Shown one piece after another: positions 17,638-26,058 of a stretch of DNA of 47,111 nucleotides. This DNA comes from JANXXV01 sp038230275 (GTDB taxonomy: Bacteria > Acidobacteriota > Terriglobia > Bryobacterales > Bryobacteraceae). Below the pieces are notes generated by a model that worked only from the letters and a program-made list of their open reading frames with translations, did no database searches and was not told where the DNA came from. A program made the translations under genes and the position numbers. Positions within the stretch are counted from its first letter, which is position 1. The number at the start of each line of letters is the position of its first letter. The DNA is taken from NCBI GenBank assembly GCA_038230275.1, contig JBBRNO010000039.1:1-47111 (forward strand), given 5' to 3'.

Positions 17638-18555
17638 TTAGCCCGCTGCCGGCACCTTAACTTCCGGCAGCCTCAATTCAATCTGCTTCCGCGACTTTTC
17701 ATATGCCGGTGGCAGCATCAGTCCGGTTCCCAGGCTCTCCAGCGGTTCGTCGATCATAAATCCAGGCGGGTCGGTCGCAATTTCGAACAGCACGCCGCCG
17801 GGTTCACGGAAGTAAATCGAATGAAAATACTGCCGGTCCATCACGGGCGAAACGTTGTACTGCAGATCGATCAAATGCCGGTGCCAGACGAACTGTTGCT
17901 GATCGTCTGGAGTGCGCCAGGCAATGTGGTGCACGGTCCCTGCGCCGCCGCTGCCGCGCCGTCCGTCTGGCGTACATAAGACATCCACCGTCGCGCCGGG
18001 TCCGCCTGCAGCCACTTCGTAGCGAAAACGATTGCCATCCTCGGCTGTCAAGCGGAAGCCCATTGTCTCTGTCAACAGCTTCGCCGTTCGCTCGTAACCT
18101 TCTTCGGAAATCGTGGCGCTGTGAATTTTGCCGATGGCGTCGTCCTCGCCGTCCCCAAGTGATCCGACTAACTCCAGTTGCAGCCCGTCGGGATCACGCA
18201 GGCTCAGCACCTCTTCGTCAAACCGCATCGCAATGGCATCGGTCGAAACACCACGTTGGCGGGCGCGTTGCTCCCATCTTCCGATGGAACCTTTGGGAAC
18301 GGCGAACGATGTCACGGTCACCTGGCCGCTGCCGTGATTGCCTCGGCGCGCCCCGGGCCATGGGAAAAACGTAAGGATCGATCCGGGCGAACCGGTGCGG
18401 TCTCCGTAATAGAAATGGTAGGTTCCGGGATCGTCGAAATTGACGGTCTTCTTTACCAGGTGCATGCCGAGGAAGCCGGTGTAGAAATCGATGTTCGGCT
18501 GCGGCGCGGCGGCGATGGCTGTGACGTGATGAATTCCCAGGATCTTCGCTTCCAT
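17638..18555 (-). CDS. Ring-cleaving dioxygenase / glyoxalase-superfamily protein (MhqO-like)
   Basis: A 305-residue protein made of two vicinal-oxygen-chelate domains. Domain 1 starts 'ILGIHHVTAIAAAPQPNIDF'; domain 2 contains 'TVHHIAWRTPDDQQQFVWH' and 'IYFREPGGVLFEIATDPPGF'. These supply the His-His-Glu metal triad (His in GIHHVTA-type or VHHIAW motifs and Glu in LFEIA). The family is annotated as putative ring-cleaving dioxygenase and includes the quinone-response proteins of Bacillus. Reaction in this organism is unknown. It starts 14 bases after the DUF3592-like gene upstream and could be cotranscribed. Confidence 0.88.
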   Translation of the reverse strand: MEAKILGIHHVTAIAAAPQPNIDFYTGFLGMHLVKKTVNFDDPGTYHFYYGDRTGSPGSILTFFPWPGARRGNHGSGQVTVTSFAVPKGSIGRWEQRARQRGVSTDAIAMRFDEEVLSLRDPDGLQLELVGSLGDGEDDAIGKIHSATISEEGYERTAKLLTETMGFRLTAEDGNRFRYEVAAGGPGATVDVLCTPDGRRGSGGAGTVHHIAWRTPDDQQQFVWHRHLIDLQYNVSPVMDRQYFHSIYFREPGGVLFEIATDPPGFMIDEPLESLGTGLMLPPAYEKSRKQIELRLPEVKVPAAG

Positions 18556-18569
18556 GCCTGGTTTGGATG

Positions 18570-19112
18570 CTACGCGGTCGAAATCGATTCACCGCAGTCC
18601 GGGCAGTAGTGGTAGTAGGAAAGAACGGCGCGATTGCAAAGGAGGCAGCGCTTCGGCGCGTGGCCGAAGCGGCGAAGCAGCAGGCCCGTCAGCAGGCACA
18701 GAGCCGCTGCCAACAGGTATCGCAACGGCGTAGCAAAATAGATCATGTTGTAGCCCGCGCCGAACTCGAACACATCCGGCCTGGCCGGGTCGTAGCGGAG
18801 GGGATGCTGCGAGCCCTGCTCATAGGCGAGCGTTCGCGGGGCAATCCAGCCGAAATCGCGGGAACCGAACTGTGACAACGTAGCGGACTCCCACTGCTTC
18901 CCATCCACCTCGTATTGGAAAGTACCCTTCATTTGGAAGTAGAGGTAGCCATCCGAATCGTGATTGCGAGGCACCTCCCGCCGAACCAATATTCCGGTGG
19001 CGGGCTTCCATTGGGTGAGCACCATCCACTGGCGCCGCGCCTGCCAGCAAGCCGTGATTGTCAACAACAGCGACGCGATTAGGAACACCCAGCTCAGCCG
19101 CCGGTTCGTCAT
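18570..19112 (-). CDS. DUF3592-like membrane protein with C-terminal zinc ribbon (second of pair)
   Basis: Starting at ATG 19112 gives 180 residues: a first helix 'SWVFLIASLLLTITACW', an extracytoplasmic DUF3592-like beta region ('WKPATGILVRREVP', 'HPLRYDPARPDVFEF'), a second helix 'YLLAAALCLLTGLLL', and a cytoplasmic four-cysteine ribbon 'CLLCNRAVLSYYHYCPDCG'. The ATG overlaps the upstream paralogue's stop by 4 bases, which decides the start. Function unknown; the ribbon may bind zinc or a partner. Confidence 0.78.
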   Translation of the reverse strand: MTNRRLSWVFLIASLLLTITACWQARRQWMVLTQWKPATGILVRREVPRNHDSDGYLYFQMKGTFQYEVDGKQWESATLSQFGSRDFGWIAPRTLAYEQGSQHPLRYDPARPDVFEFGAGYNMIYFATPLRYLLAAALCLLTGLLLRRFGHAPKRCLLCNRAVLSYYHYCPDCGESISTA

Positions 19113-19684
19113 AGCCGCACCAACTTCTTTTGCCGGGGAAGCTTGTAGTCGCAGGCATAGCAGAATTTGTCCCACAACTCCACGCTGGCAGCGCAGCCTG
19201 GACACAGGCACGTCCCCAGCTTCCTTAGCGACCATAGGGAATACCCGCCCAGCAGCAGGCCGGCTGCGGTGAGAACTGCCGGAAGCAGAAAGAAGCGCGG
19301 GCTGGCGCTGAGATTCTGCAGCATATCGTCCGGGTTAGCGGGGTTGTAGTACACACCTATCGGCGTTCCCGGCGCGAACCGGCTCAATTCGGCGCGTGCG
19401 CTTTCTTCGGTCAGATGGACAGTGGGCAGAGAAAATGGAACGCGGTGATAGACACCATCGACGGTATAGCGAATGGTGACTTCTCCGCGAAACCGGGCTG
19501 CGCCCTTCTTTGTGAACTTTGTAGCGTCGATACCGATCACGGTGGCCGCTGCCGGTTTCCAGCGCTGTAATTCGCGATAATTCCAGATCATCGACAAGAC
19601 GCCGCTGAGCAGAAAGAAAACGGAAAACCCCACAAGCAAATAAGCAGATCGTCGCATTCCAGGCAGAAGGTGATAGATTACCAT
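19109..19684 (-). CDS. DUF3592-like membrane protein with C-terminal zinc ribbon (first of pair)
   Basis: A 191-residue paralogue of the next gene, with the same plan: helix 'SAYLLVGFSVFFLLSGVLSM'-like in the first 35 residues, a DUF3592 beta domain ('WKPAAATVIGIDATKF', 'GTPIGVYYNPANPDDML'), a second helix near residue 140 ('FFLLPAVLTAAGLLLGGYSL'), and a ribbon 'CLCPGCAASVELWDKFCYAC'. The tandem with ATGA overlap suggests a heteromeric complex. It is divergent from ccmE with 67 bases between. No described function for this pair is known to me. Confidence 0.78.
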   Translation of the reverse strand: MVIYHLLPGMRRSAYLLVGFSVFFLLSGVLSMIWNYRELQRWKPAAATVIGIDATKFTKKGAARFRGEVTIRYTVDGVYHRVPFSLPTVHLTEESARAELSRFAPGTPIGVYYNPANPDDMLQNLSASPRFFLLPAVLTAAGLLLGGYSLWSLRKLGTCLCPGCAASVELWDKFCYACDYKLPRQKKLVRL

Positions 19685-19727
19685 TGTTGCAGCCGGACCG
19701 ACCTGATTCGGATCCCTCGATCGGCGT

Positions 19728-19733
19728 TATACT
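19728..19733 (+). promoter_or_regulatory. -10 box upstream of ccmE
   Basis: TATACT lies 18 bases before the ccmE ATG, in a 67-base divergent intergenic region. The -35 candidates (TGATTC at spacing 18) are weak. Likely promoter of the whole ccm operon. Confidence 0.35.
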
Positions 19734-19751
19734 GAGGGCTATAGAGGGATT

Positions 19752-20180
19752 ATGAAGACCTATACCAAATTTGGGCTCCTCGTGGTCGCGATCATCGCCA
19801 CCCTGGGTTGGTTGGCGGCAAGCGGTATCAACGAAACCAAGACGTATTACAAAGAGATCAAGGAAGTGCAGGCGATGGGCGATAAGGCCCGCGATGGACG
19901 CCTGCGGGTGGGCGGCGATGTCGTGCCCGGTTCCATTGTGCGCGAAGGCAAAGAAGTGCGGTTCACCATCCATCAGGAAGCCTTGAAGCTGAACGTGGTA
20001 TACGGCGGGATCGATCCGCTGCCAGACACTTTCAAGGACGGATCACAGGCGCTGGTTGACGGCAAGATGCGGTCTGACGGTGTTTTCCAGGCGAGCAAGA
20101 TTCAAGCCAAGTGCGCTTCCAAATATGAAGCGAAGCCGATGCAAAAGCCAGCCATCCAGCAGAAGCAAGCGTCGTTGTAA
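19752..20180 (+). CDS. ccmE: Cytochrome c maturation heme chaperone CcmE, CxxxY type
   Basis: A 142-residue membrane-anchored periplasmic heme chaperone. One N-terminal helix (FGLLVVAIIATLGWLAA) is followed by the OB-fold: 'GRLRVGGDVVPGSIVREG', 'FTIHQEALKLNVVYGGIDPL' and 'ALVDGKMRSDGVFQASKI'. At the heme-attachment site it has Cys121-x3-Tyr125 (KCASKYEAK), where the classical protein has His-x3-Tyr. CxxxY-type CcmE proteins are known from archaea and some deltaproteobacteria; they bind heme through cysteine. First gene of the ccm operon, 25 bases before ccmF. Confidence 0.92.
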   Translation: MKTYTKFGLLVVAIIATLGWLAASGINETKTYYKEIKEVQAMGDKARDGRLRVGGDVVPGSIVREGKEVRFTIHQEALKLNVVYGGIDPLPDTFKDGSQALVDGKMRSDGVFQASKIQAKCASKYEAKPMQKPAIQQKQASL

Positions 20181-20205
20181 GCAAGCGGGTACGTAAGGGG
20201 AATCT

Positions 20206-22215
20206 ATGGAAAATTTGGGAGCGTTGGCGTTAATCCTGGCATTTTGCCTATCCATCTACGCAATTGCGGGGTCGATCATCGGGAAATGGAAGAACAAGCC
20301 CTTTCTCGTGCTGAGCGCCGAGCGCGCCGTCTATTCCATTTGGTTTTTGGTTGCCGGCGCGGTAGGGATTTTGGTCCATGCGTTGATTACCGGGGATTTC
20401 CGCTTATCTTACGTGGCGCAGAACACCAATCATGCAATGCCCTGGTATTACAAGGTCACGGCGTGGTGGGGCGGTCAGGCTGGATCGCTGATGCTTTGGG
20501 CGTTTGTGCTCTCCAGTTATGCCGCGGTGGTGGTCTATCAGAACCGGCGAAAGTTCCGGGAAATGATGCCCTATGTAGTTACGGTGCTGATGATTGTGGA
20601 CGCGTTCTTCCTGATGCTGATCGCGTTCGTGGTCAGCCCGTTTAACGTGCTGATGCAAGGCAAGGGCATTGTGGACGTGGGCGATGGGCGCGGATTGAAT
20701 CCGCTGCTGCAGTACTGGACCATGATCATTCACCCGCCGATTCTCTACATGGGATACGTCGGCTTCGTGGTTCCTTTTGCCTTCGCGATGGCGTCGCTCA
20801 TTACTAAGCAGCCCGGGGACGATTGGATTTTCACCACACGGCGCTGGGCCATCGTTACCTGGTTTTTTCAGACGACGGGCGTACTGTTAGGCGCCGGTTG
20901 GGCCTATGCGGTGCTGGGCTGGGGTGGTTACTGGGGCTGGGACGCGGTGGAAAATGCGTCGCTGCTGCCATGGCTTACTTCCACTTCCTTCCTTCATTCG
21001 GTGTTGATGCAGGAAAAGAAAGGAATGATGAAGGTGTGGAACATGGTGCTGGTTTCGGCCACCTTCTTCCTTTGTATTTTCGGCACCACACTCACTCGAA
21101 CCGGGATTGTCAGTTCCGTTCATGCGTTCGCGCAGTCCCCAATTGGCGTCTACTTCTTTTCGTTTCTGGCGGTGGGAATTGCGGCGACGGTCTACCTGAT
21201 TCTGGACCGTCTGGACTACTTGAAGAGTGAATCGCACATGGAGAGCGTGATCTCCCGCGAATCCAGCTTCCTGTTCAATAATCTGATCCTGCTGGCCAGC
21301 TGCTTCTCCATATTGTGGGGCACGCTGTTCCCGGTGATATCGGAAGCCGTCACGGGCGAGAAGATCAGCGTGGACGGTCCGTTCTTCAATCGAGTTAACA
21401 TTCCTATCGGCCTGGCGCTGTTGTTCCTCACCGGCGTAGGCCCGCTGATTGCCTGGCGGCGCAGTTCGGTGGAAAGTTTGAAGAAGGCGTTCTTTTGGCC
21501 GGTGATGGTTTCGCTGGCACTGGTTGCCGGGTTGATGGCGACCGGAATGCGCCATCCGTATGCGCTGATGTCGTTCGGTCTCTGCCTGTTTGTTACGTCC
21601 ACGGTGTTCTCCGAATTCTTCAAAGGTGCAACGGCGATTCGCGCCAAGAACGGCATGAATTTCATTGCGGCCACAGTGGAATTGACTCATCGCAACACGC
21701 GGCGCTACGGCGGCTATCTGGTGCATATGGGCGTAGTGGCGATGTTTATCGGTTTCACCGGCGCGGCGTTCAACCTGGATACGACAGTGGAGGCGGCCAA
21801 GGGCGACAGCTTTAAGCTGGGCCGCTACGAGCTGAAGGTGCGCGACATCGTGGATACCGAAAACGAAGATTACGTGTCAAGAAAAGCTTCGATCGATGTT
21901 TCGGTGGGCGGATCGCAAATCGACACGCTGTATCCGGAACGGCGGTTTTACAAGGCCAGCCAACAGGGCACTTCCGAGGTGGCGATCCGCCGGCGCTTGA
22001 ACGAAGATCTGTACCTGAACTTTGCCGGCGCCAACGATCCCAAGAAAGCGGTGGTGCAGGCGTATGTATTTCCGTTGGTCACCTGGATATGGGTTGGCTT
22101 CTGGATCCTTTTTGCCGGAACGATTGTCTGTCTGATCCCAAGCAAGGTTCGTATGCAATACGCGCGCACGGAAGTTGTCGGTATCGCCAGGAACTATGCA
22201 GAAATTAAGAAATAG
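20206..22215 (+). CDS. ccmF: Cytochrome c heme lyase subunit CcmF
   Basis: A 669-residue integral membrane protein that transfers heme from holo-CcmE to apocytochrome c. The tryptophan-rich WWD-type heme-binding segment is clear ('WGGYWGWDAVENASLLPWL'), followed by 'SFLHSVLMQEKKGMMKVWN' and 'TFFLCIFGTTLTRTG', which match CcmF rather than CcmC. About 14 hydrophobic helices are seen and an extracytoplasmic domain lies at about residues 520-625. Length is normal. The 3' end overlaps ccmH by 20 bases. Confidence 0.96.
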   Translation: MENLGALALILAFCLSIYAIAGSIIGKWKNKPFLVLSAERAVYSIWFLVAGAVGILVHALITGDFRLSYVAQNTNHAMPWYYKVTAWWGGQAGSLMLWAFVLSSYAAVVVYQNRRKFREMMPYVVTVLMIVDAFFLMLIAFVVSPFNVLMQGKGIVDVGDGRGLNPLLQYWTMIIHPPILYMGYVGFVVPFAFAMASLITKQPGDDWIFTTRRWAIVTWFFQTTGVLLGAGWAYAVLGWGGYWGWDAVENASLLPWLTSTSFLHSVLMQEKKGMMKVWNMVLVSATFFLCIFGTTLTRTGIVSSVHAFAQSPIGVYFFSFLAVGIAATVYLILDRLDYLKSESHMESVISRESSFLFNNLILLASCFSILWGTLFPVISEAVTGEKISVDGPFFNRVNIPIGLALLFLTGVGPLIAWRRSSVESLKKAFFWPVMVSLALVAGLMATGMRHPYALMSFGLCLFVTSTVFSEFFKGATAIRAKNGMNFIAATVELTHRNTRRYGGYLVHMGVVAMFIGFTGAAFNLDTTVEAAKGDSFKLGRYELKVRDIVDTENEDYVSRKASIDVSVGGSQIDTLYPERRFYKASQQGTSEVAIRRRLNEDLYLNFAGANDPKKAVVQAYVFPLVTWIWVGFWILFAGTIVCLIPSKVRMQYARTEVVGIARNYAEIKK

Positions 22216-22672
22216 CTTGCTGTTGTTGGTTCTCGCCGCGGTCTGCCTGCCGCAGACCGCCACGCAACTGGTGACACCGGAAATCCGCCGCGTTGGCGAC
22301 AAACTGGCCTGCAAATGCGGCGTATGTAACAACACGGTTGCCACTTGCCAGATGCTGGAATGCCACTATTCGCTGCCTGCGCGCCAGAAGATAGCGGCGA
22401 TGCAGAAGGAAGGCCAGCCCGACGATACAATCCTCGCCAGCTTTGTGAAAGAGAGCGGAATTTCAGCGCTCGCTTCCCCTCCAGCGGAAGGATTCAATAT
22501 ACTGGGATACTTGATGCCAATCTTAGGCATCGTGGCCGGACTAGGCGCGATTCTACTCTTTATGAAGAAGTCTAAGCGTCAAGGAATTCCAGCTACCGTA
22601 CCGCCGCTGGACAATGAGATGCTCGCCAAGTATCAGGAGCGGATTGACAAGGACATGGCGAAGCTCGAGTAA
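22196..22672 (+). CDS. ccmH: CcmH-type apocytochrome thiol-redox protein with cysteine-rich variant motif
   Basis: The ATG at 22196 gives 158 residues with a signal peptide (NSLLLLVLAAVCLPQTATQ). The CcmH/NrfF N-terminal three-helix domain normally has LRCxxC; here the segment reads 'LACKCGVCNNTVATC' then 'MLECHYS', five cysteines (39, 41, 44, 51, 56) in 18 residues. A C-terminal membrane helix follows ('GYLMPILGIVAGLGAILLFM'). Role: reduction or holding of the CXXCH cysteines before heme ligation, by homology and position. It overlaps ccmF by 20 bases and the next gene by one base (TAATG). Confidence 0.88.
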   Translation: MQKLRNSLLLLVLAAVCLPQTATQLVTPEIRRVGDKLACKCGVCNNTVATCQMLECHYSLPARQKIAAMQKEGQPDDTILASFVKESGISALASPPAEGFNILGYLMPILGIVAGLGAILLFMKKSKRQGIPATVPPLDNEMLAKYQERIDKDMAKLE

Positions 22673-23100
22673 TGTTTTTTGCCGCAGCGGTCCTCGTCAC
22701 GTTAGTCATCCTCGGCTTCACTCTGTTCATCCGGTCGAAGGATTTGCCAGAGCCCACGCCGGTTTCCCCCTACCATCATCTGGAGGTGCGGAAGGCGTCG
22801 ATCTATGAGAACTTGCGCGATCTTCAGTTTGAATATCGCGTTGGCAAGCTTTCCGATGCCGATTATCAGCGAACGAAACTGGACCTGCAAGCGGGATTGG
22901 CCGTTGTGCTGGGAGACATCGACAAGTTGAAGCAGTTGGAAGGCGCCGCGGCATCCGCTGGCAAGGGCAAACCGGCAGCAAAGAAAGCGGACGCGAAACC
23001 CGAAGCAGGCAAGGTGTGTCCTCACTGTTCGGCGAAGTTTGAAAAGCCGCTGAAGTTTTGCGGAGAATGCGGGAAACCGATGGTGGCGGAGGCGGTATGA
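22672..23100 (+). CDS. CcmI-like membrane protein with zinc ribbon
   Basis: A 142-residue protein: one N-terminal helix (FFAAAVLVTLVILGFTLFI), then a CcmI-like heptad segment ('ENLRDLQFEYRVGKLSDADY'), an Ala/Lys-rich linker, and a C-terminal four-cysteine ribbon 'CPHCSAKFEKPLKFCGECG'. CcmI usually carries a long periplasmic TPR domain that presents apocytochrome; here that is replaced by the ribbon, which would face the cytoplasm or the periplasm depending on topology. Position after ccmH supports the CcmI assignment. Start and stop overlap both neighbours. Confidence 0.8.
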   Translation: MFFAAAVLVTLVILGFTLFIRSKDLPEPTPVSPYHHLEVRKASIYENLRDLQFEYRVGKLSDADYQRTKLDLQAGLAVVLGDIDKLKQLEGAAASAGKGKPAAKKADAKPEAGKVCPHCSAKFEKPLKFCGECGKPMVAEAV

Positions 23101-24080
23101 AGGCGCTTCTAGCGGCTCTGCTGTCGGCGGCTGTGCTGTCTGCGGCGATCGACGGCACGGTCACCAACAAGACAACGAGCAAGGTGCAGCCGGGCGCCAC
23201 TGTAACGCTGATCAAGTTGGGCGGCGGCATGGAAACCGTGGCATCCGCCAAGTCCGACGCGCAGGGCAAGTTCGCCATCGCGCAGGAATTACAGGCAGGC
23301 ACGCCTTATTTAGTGCAGGCGCTTTATCAAGGCGTGACTTACAACAAGGCGATTCCTCCGGGAACTCCCACCACAGGGATGGCCGTGGATGTGTTCGATT
23401 CGTCGCCAAAGTCCGGTGATGCAAAAGTAGTCCAGCACATGGTGCTGTTTGAACCCAGCGGCACCGACATTACTGTTAACGAAACCATCATTTACAGCAA
23501 CACAGGCAAGACCACCTTCGACGACCCGGCGAACGGCACCTTCCGTTTCTACCTGCCGCCTGAGACGAAGGGGCTGGTGAAAGTGCAGGTGGCCGGGCCG
23601 CAGGGCATGCCGATCACGCGCGATGCGGTGAAGACCAAAGAGCCAGACGTTTATACCGTGAAGTATCCGGTCAAGCCGGGTGAGACGCGGTTCGATCTGG
23701 CGTACGGAATGCCGGCGGCCAGTCCCGGCACTTTTGAGCTGAAGCTGAAGCACGACGGAGATACGGTGCGCGTGGTAGCGCCCAAGGGCGTCACGTTGAC
23801 CGGCGCCAATTTGAAGGATCTGGGCCCCGAACCACGAACGCAAGCCACCATTTATCAGGTGGTGGGCAAGGACTTGAAGTTTCAGTACACCGGAACCGGA
23901 TCGCTACGCACCGCGGCGGAAGCCGTGAAGGAATCGGAAGATACCGGGCCGCCCATTGAAGATTCGAAACCGCGCATTTACGGGCGGCTGTATCCGCTGG
24001 TCGGTCTGGCGGCGTTCATTCTGATACTTGGGCTGATCATGTTGTACCGCAGTGAACCGGACGCAAAGAAACAGGCATGA
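23097..24080 (+). CDS. Secreted carboxypeptidase-regulatory-like protein anchored by C-terminal helix
   Basis: A 327-residue protein starting at ATG 23097 (4-base overlap with the CcmI-like gene). A signal peptide (KALLAALLSAAVLSA) is followed by a transthyretin-like carboxypeptidase-regulatory domain ('IDGTVTNKTTSKVQPGATV', 'GKFAIAQELQAGTPYLVQAL'), a second beta-rich domain of about residues 105-260, and a C-terminal membrane helix 'PLVGLAAFILILGLIMLYRS'. It lies between ccm genes and overlaps ccmA by 4 bases, so it is probably part of the maturation machinery or its assembly, but the family has no described role there. Confidence 0.8.
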   Translation: MKALLAALLSAAVLSAAIDGTVTNKTTSKVQPGATVTLIKLGGGMETVASAKSDAQGKFAIAQELQAGTPYLVQALYQGVTYNKAIPPGTPTTGMAVDVFDSSPKSGDAKVVQHMVLFEPSGTDITVNETIIYSNTGKTTFDDPANGTFRFYLPPETKGLVKVQVAGPQGMPITRDAVKTKEPDVYTVKYPVKPGETRFDLAYGMPAASPGTFELKLKHDGDTVRVVAPKGVTLTGANLKDLGPEPRTQATIYQVVGKDLKFQYTGTGSLRTAAEAVKESEDTGPPIEDSKPRIYGRLYPLVGLAAFILILGLIMLYRSEPDAKKQA

Positions 24081-24775
24081 GCGCCATCACCGTAGACGGA
24101 GTGTGGAAGTTCTACGGCGACTATCCGGCGATCCGCAATGTCTCATTCAGCGTGGAACCCGGCTCATGCATGGCGCTGCTTGGCCGTAACGGCGCCGGTA
24201 AGACTACGCTGTTACGCATACTGGCAGGACTTTCGCTGGCAGCCAAGGGCACAGTGTCCATTCTGGGGCACGAAGTTCGCCGGCAGGAGGCGCGCCAGAA
24301 GATCGGCGTGCTGGGCCACGGGATTGGAATTTACGACGAACTTTCCGCAATCGAAAATTTAAAGCTCTTTGCACGGATCTATGAAGTGCCGAACCCGCAG
24401 CGGACAGCTGAAATGTGGCTGGAGAAGACCGGGCTGGCGAATGTAGCCACTGGCATGGTGCGCGAATTCTCACGGGGCATGAGACAACGGCTGGCGGTGG
24501 CGCGGGCGTTTCTGCACGATCCGCAAGTGCTGCTGCTGGATGAGCCGTTTACCGCGCTGGACGACCGGGCGATTGCGGTGCTGCAAGCTCTGTTGCATGA
24601 GGCGCTGGCCAATGGCAAGACGGTGATGATGTCCACCCATCAACTGCGCGAGGCGCTGGAACTGGCTACGCATGTGGGGCTGGTGAACCGCGGGAAACTG
24701 GCGTATACCGGGGAGCGGACACAGGAAATGCTGAGCGATCCCGGCTGGTTGTACCGGAATTACGGCGAAGCTTAG
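24077..24775 (+). CDS. ccmA: ABC transporter ATPase, CcmA-like
   Basis: A 232-residue ATP-binding subunit with Walker A 'GRNGAGKTTLLR', Q/H-loop region, signature 'FSRGMRQRLAVARAF', Walker B 'VLLLDEPFTALDD' and switch His in 'MMSTHQLREALE'. In the CcmABCD complex this subunit drives release of holo-CcmE. Its assignment as CcmA rests on operon position and general resemblance; no ccmB or ccmC gene lies in the window, so those subunits must be elsewhere. Last gene of the ccm operon, overlapping the previous one by 4 bases. Confidence 0.85.
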   Translation: MSAITVDGVWKFYGDYPAIRNVSFSVEPGSCMALLGRNGAGKTTLLRILAGLSLAAKGTVSILGHEVRRQEARQKIGVLGHGIGIYDELSAIENLKLFARIYEVPNPQRTAEMWLEKTGLANVATGMVREFSRGMRQRLAVARAFLHDPQVLLLDEPFTALDDRAIAVLQALLHEALANGKTVMMSTHQLREALELATHVGLVNRGKLAYTGERTQEMLSDPGWLYRNYGEA

Positions 24776-24867
24776 ATTCGCCACAGCTGCTCGCGTTGAC
24801 CTGAGGTACTTTTGTTCTAGGTGGCGATTTCTGTTTCCTTCGCGATGTTACGCTGCCATACTGGCAC

Positions 24868-25701
24868 ATGCGCGGTACGCGGCTGGCTCTCTTTGTTGCA
24901 ATCTTGTTGGCGGCCATAATGACCCTGGTTGGGCAAGGCCGGCTTGCACCTGCCTCTTCGGCGATACTCTCCGAGCATGAACTGGAAGAGATCAACGCCA
25001 TGTCCGCGCAGGATCAAGTGATGAGGCTGCTGGAACGCACCATCAATCACTACTCCGGCGCTAGCGAGCAGTTCGGAAAGCGGGCAAATGGCTGGCTTGG
25101 AAAGATCCGGACAACGCCCGAACTTACTAATCTTAGCAACGTGGCGTATTTTTCCGACGACCTGCGAGTGCGTTCCGCTGCCTTGGAGGTCTGGCGGATT
25201 GAGGCCGGCTTTCGCACGAGCCCGGAGGTGGTGGACCAGATCATCGGCGCTGCCGAGGCCAGCCCGGAGCGCAAGTATTTCTTTCTGTCCCAGCTCGGCA
25301 TTCTGGGCAATCGGGGCATGCAACCGCAAAAAGTGTTCGACACGCTGATGCTCCACGTGCATGATCCGGACCGCAACATTCGTTCGGGAGCCATCAATGG
25401 ACTGGCGATGTTGGGCACGGAAAATACAATTGCTCCGTTACTGGAAATCTTTCATAGCGACACTTCTTCCGACCTGCGGGAGCGGGCGGCTTGCGACCTT
25501 GCCGATTCCGGAATGTTGTCCCGCGAGCTTCGCAAAAAGGCAGTGCCGGAACTGATCCGCTTCAGTCAGGAGCCTGATCTGGACCAGACCACAAAGAAGT
25601 GGGTGTATCAGGCGCTTCGGGAGATCACACAGCAGCAAATTGGCGATGACCCTTCCGCCTGGCTTGCGTGGTACGGCAGACACGGCCCGGCGGCGCGTTG
25701 A
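24868..25701 (+). CDS. Secreted HEAT-repeat protein
   Basis: A 277-residue protein with an N-terminal signal or anchor (LALFVAILLAAIMTLVGQG) and a body of paired helices: 'DDLRVRSAALEVWRIEAGF', 'DPDRNIRSGAINGLAMLGT' and 'SSDLRERAACDLADSGM', typical HEAT units with the regular Asp/Arg positions. It ends in 'DDPSAWLAWYGRHG', a terminal motif common in acidobacterial HEAT proteins. Probably a periplasmic scaffold; partner unknown. It follows the ccm operon by 92 bases and probably has its own promoter. Confidence 0.8.
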   Translation: MRGTRLALFVAILLAAIMTLVGQGRLAPASSAILSEHELEEINAMSAQDQVMRLLERTINHYSGASEQFGKRANGWLGKIRTTPELTNLSNVAYFSDDLRVRSAALEVWRIEAGFRTSPEVVDQIIGAAEASPERKYFFLSQLGILGNRGMQPQKVFDTLMLHVHDPDRNIRSGAINGLAMLGTENTIAPLLEIFHSDTSSDLRERAACDLADSGMLSRELRKKAVPELIRFSQEPDLDQTTKKWVYQALREITQQQIGDDPSAWLAWYGRHGPAAR

Positions 25702-26058
25702 TCAGTGTGTGAACAGCAGTACGACTCGGGCACCATGGCCTTTGCTGAGCTTCTTGTCGCTGGTGTACAGGACTGAATTGGTTGCTTCCGCCAACGCTAT
25801 ATACGCTGCGTCGTAAGCGGTGAAGTTGTGGCGCAGTTCCCAGATGCGCCCCAGCAAAGGGATGTGCGAATAGCGCTCGGCAGGCAGTGTGGCAAGTCCC
25901 GCCAACAGTTCCTGGTTACGATGAGAATCGATGCGCTGTCCGGCAACCGTGTTTCGAAGCGCACTTGCCACTTCCACGTCCAGCAAATGCGGTACCAGAA
26001 GCGAGCCGCTGCTTGCGGATAGATCTCGCCTGATTTAGGCGGCATCCAGAACGATCAT
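25702..26058 (-). pseudogene. vapC: VapC-type PIN-domain toxin interrupted by an early stop
   Basis: The natural start is ATG 26058, which overlaps the antitoxin stop by 4 bases. It reads MIVLDAA then TAA (26037-26035); the same frame continues with a normal VapC: 'SGSLLVPHLLDVEVASALR', 'RYSHIPLLGRIWELRHNFT', 'AYDAAYIALAEA' and 'LYTSDKKLS'. The first PIN aspartate lies before the stop, and the Glu and later Asp ligands after it. The spacing between the two parts is about 15 residues shorter than usual, so a deletion probably created the stop. Reinitiation at the TTG at 25986 would give a protein without the first Asp. VapC toxins are Mg-dependent RNases. Confidence 0.82.

Noticed and set aside
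20887..21726. Minus-strand open frame inside ccmF
   Set aside because: Antisense of a clear ccmF coding region; His/Arg/Gln-rich, no domain.
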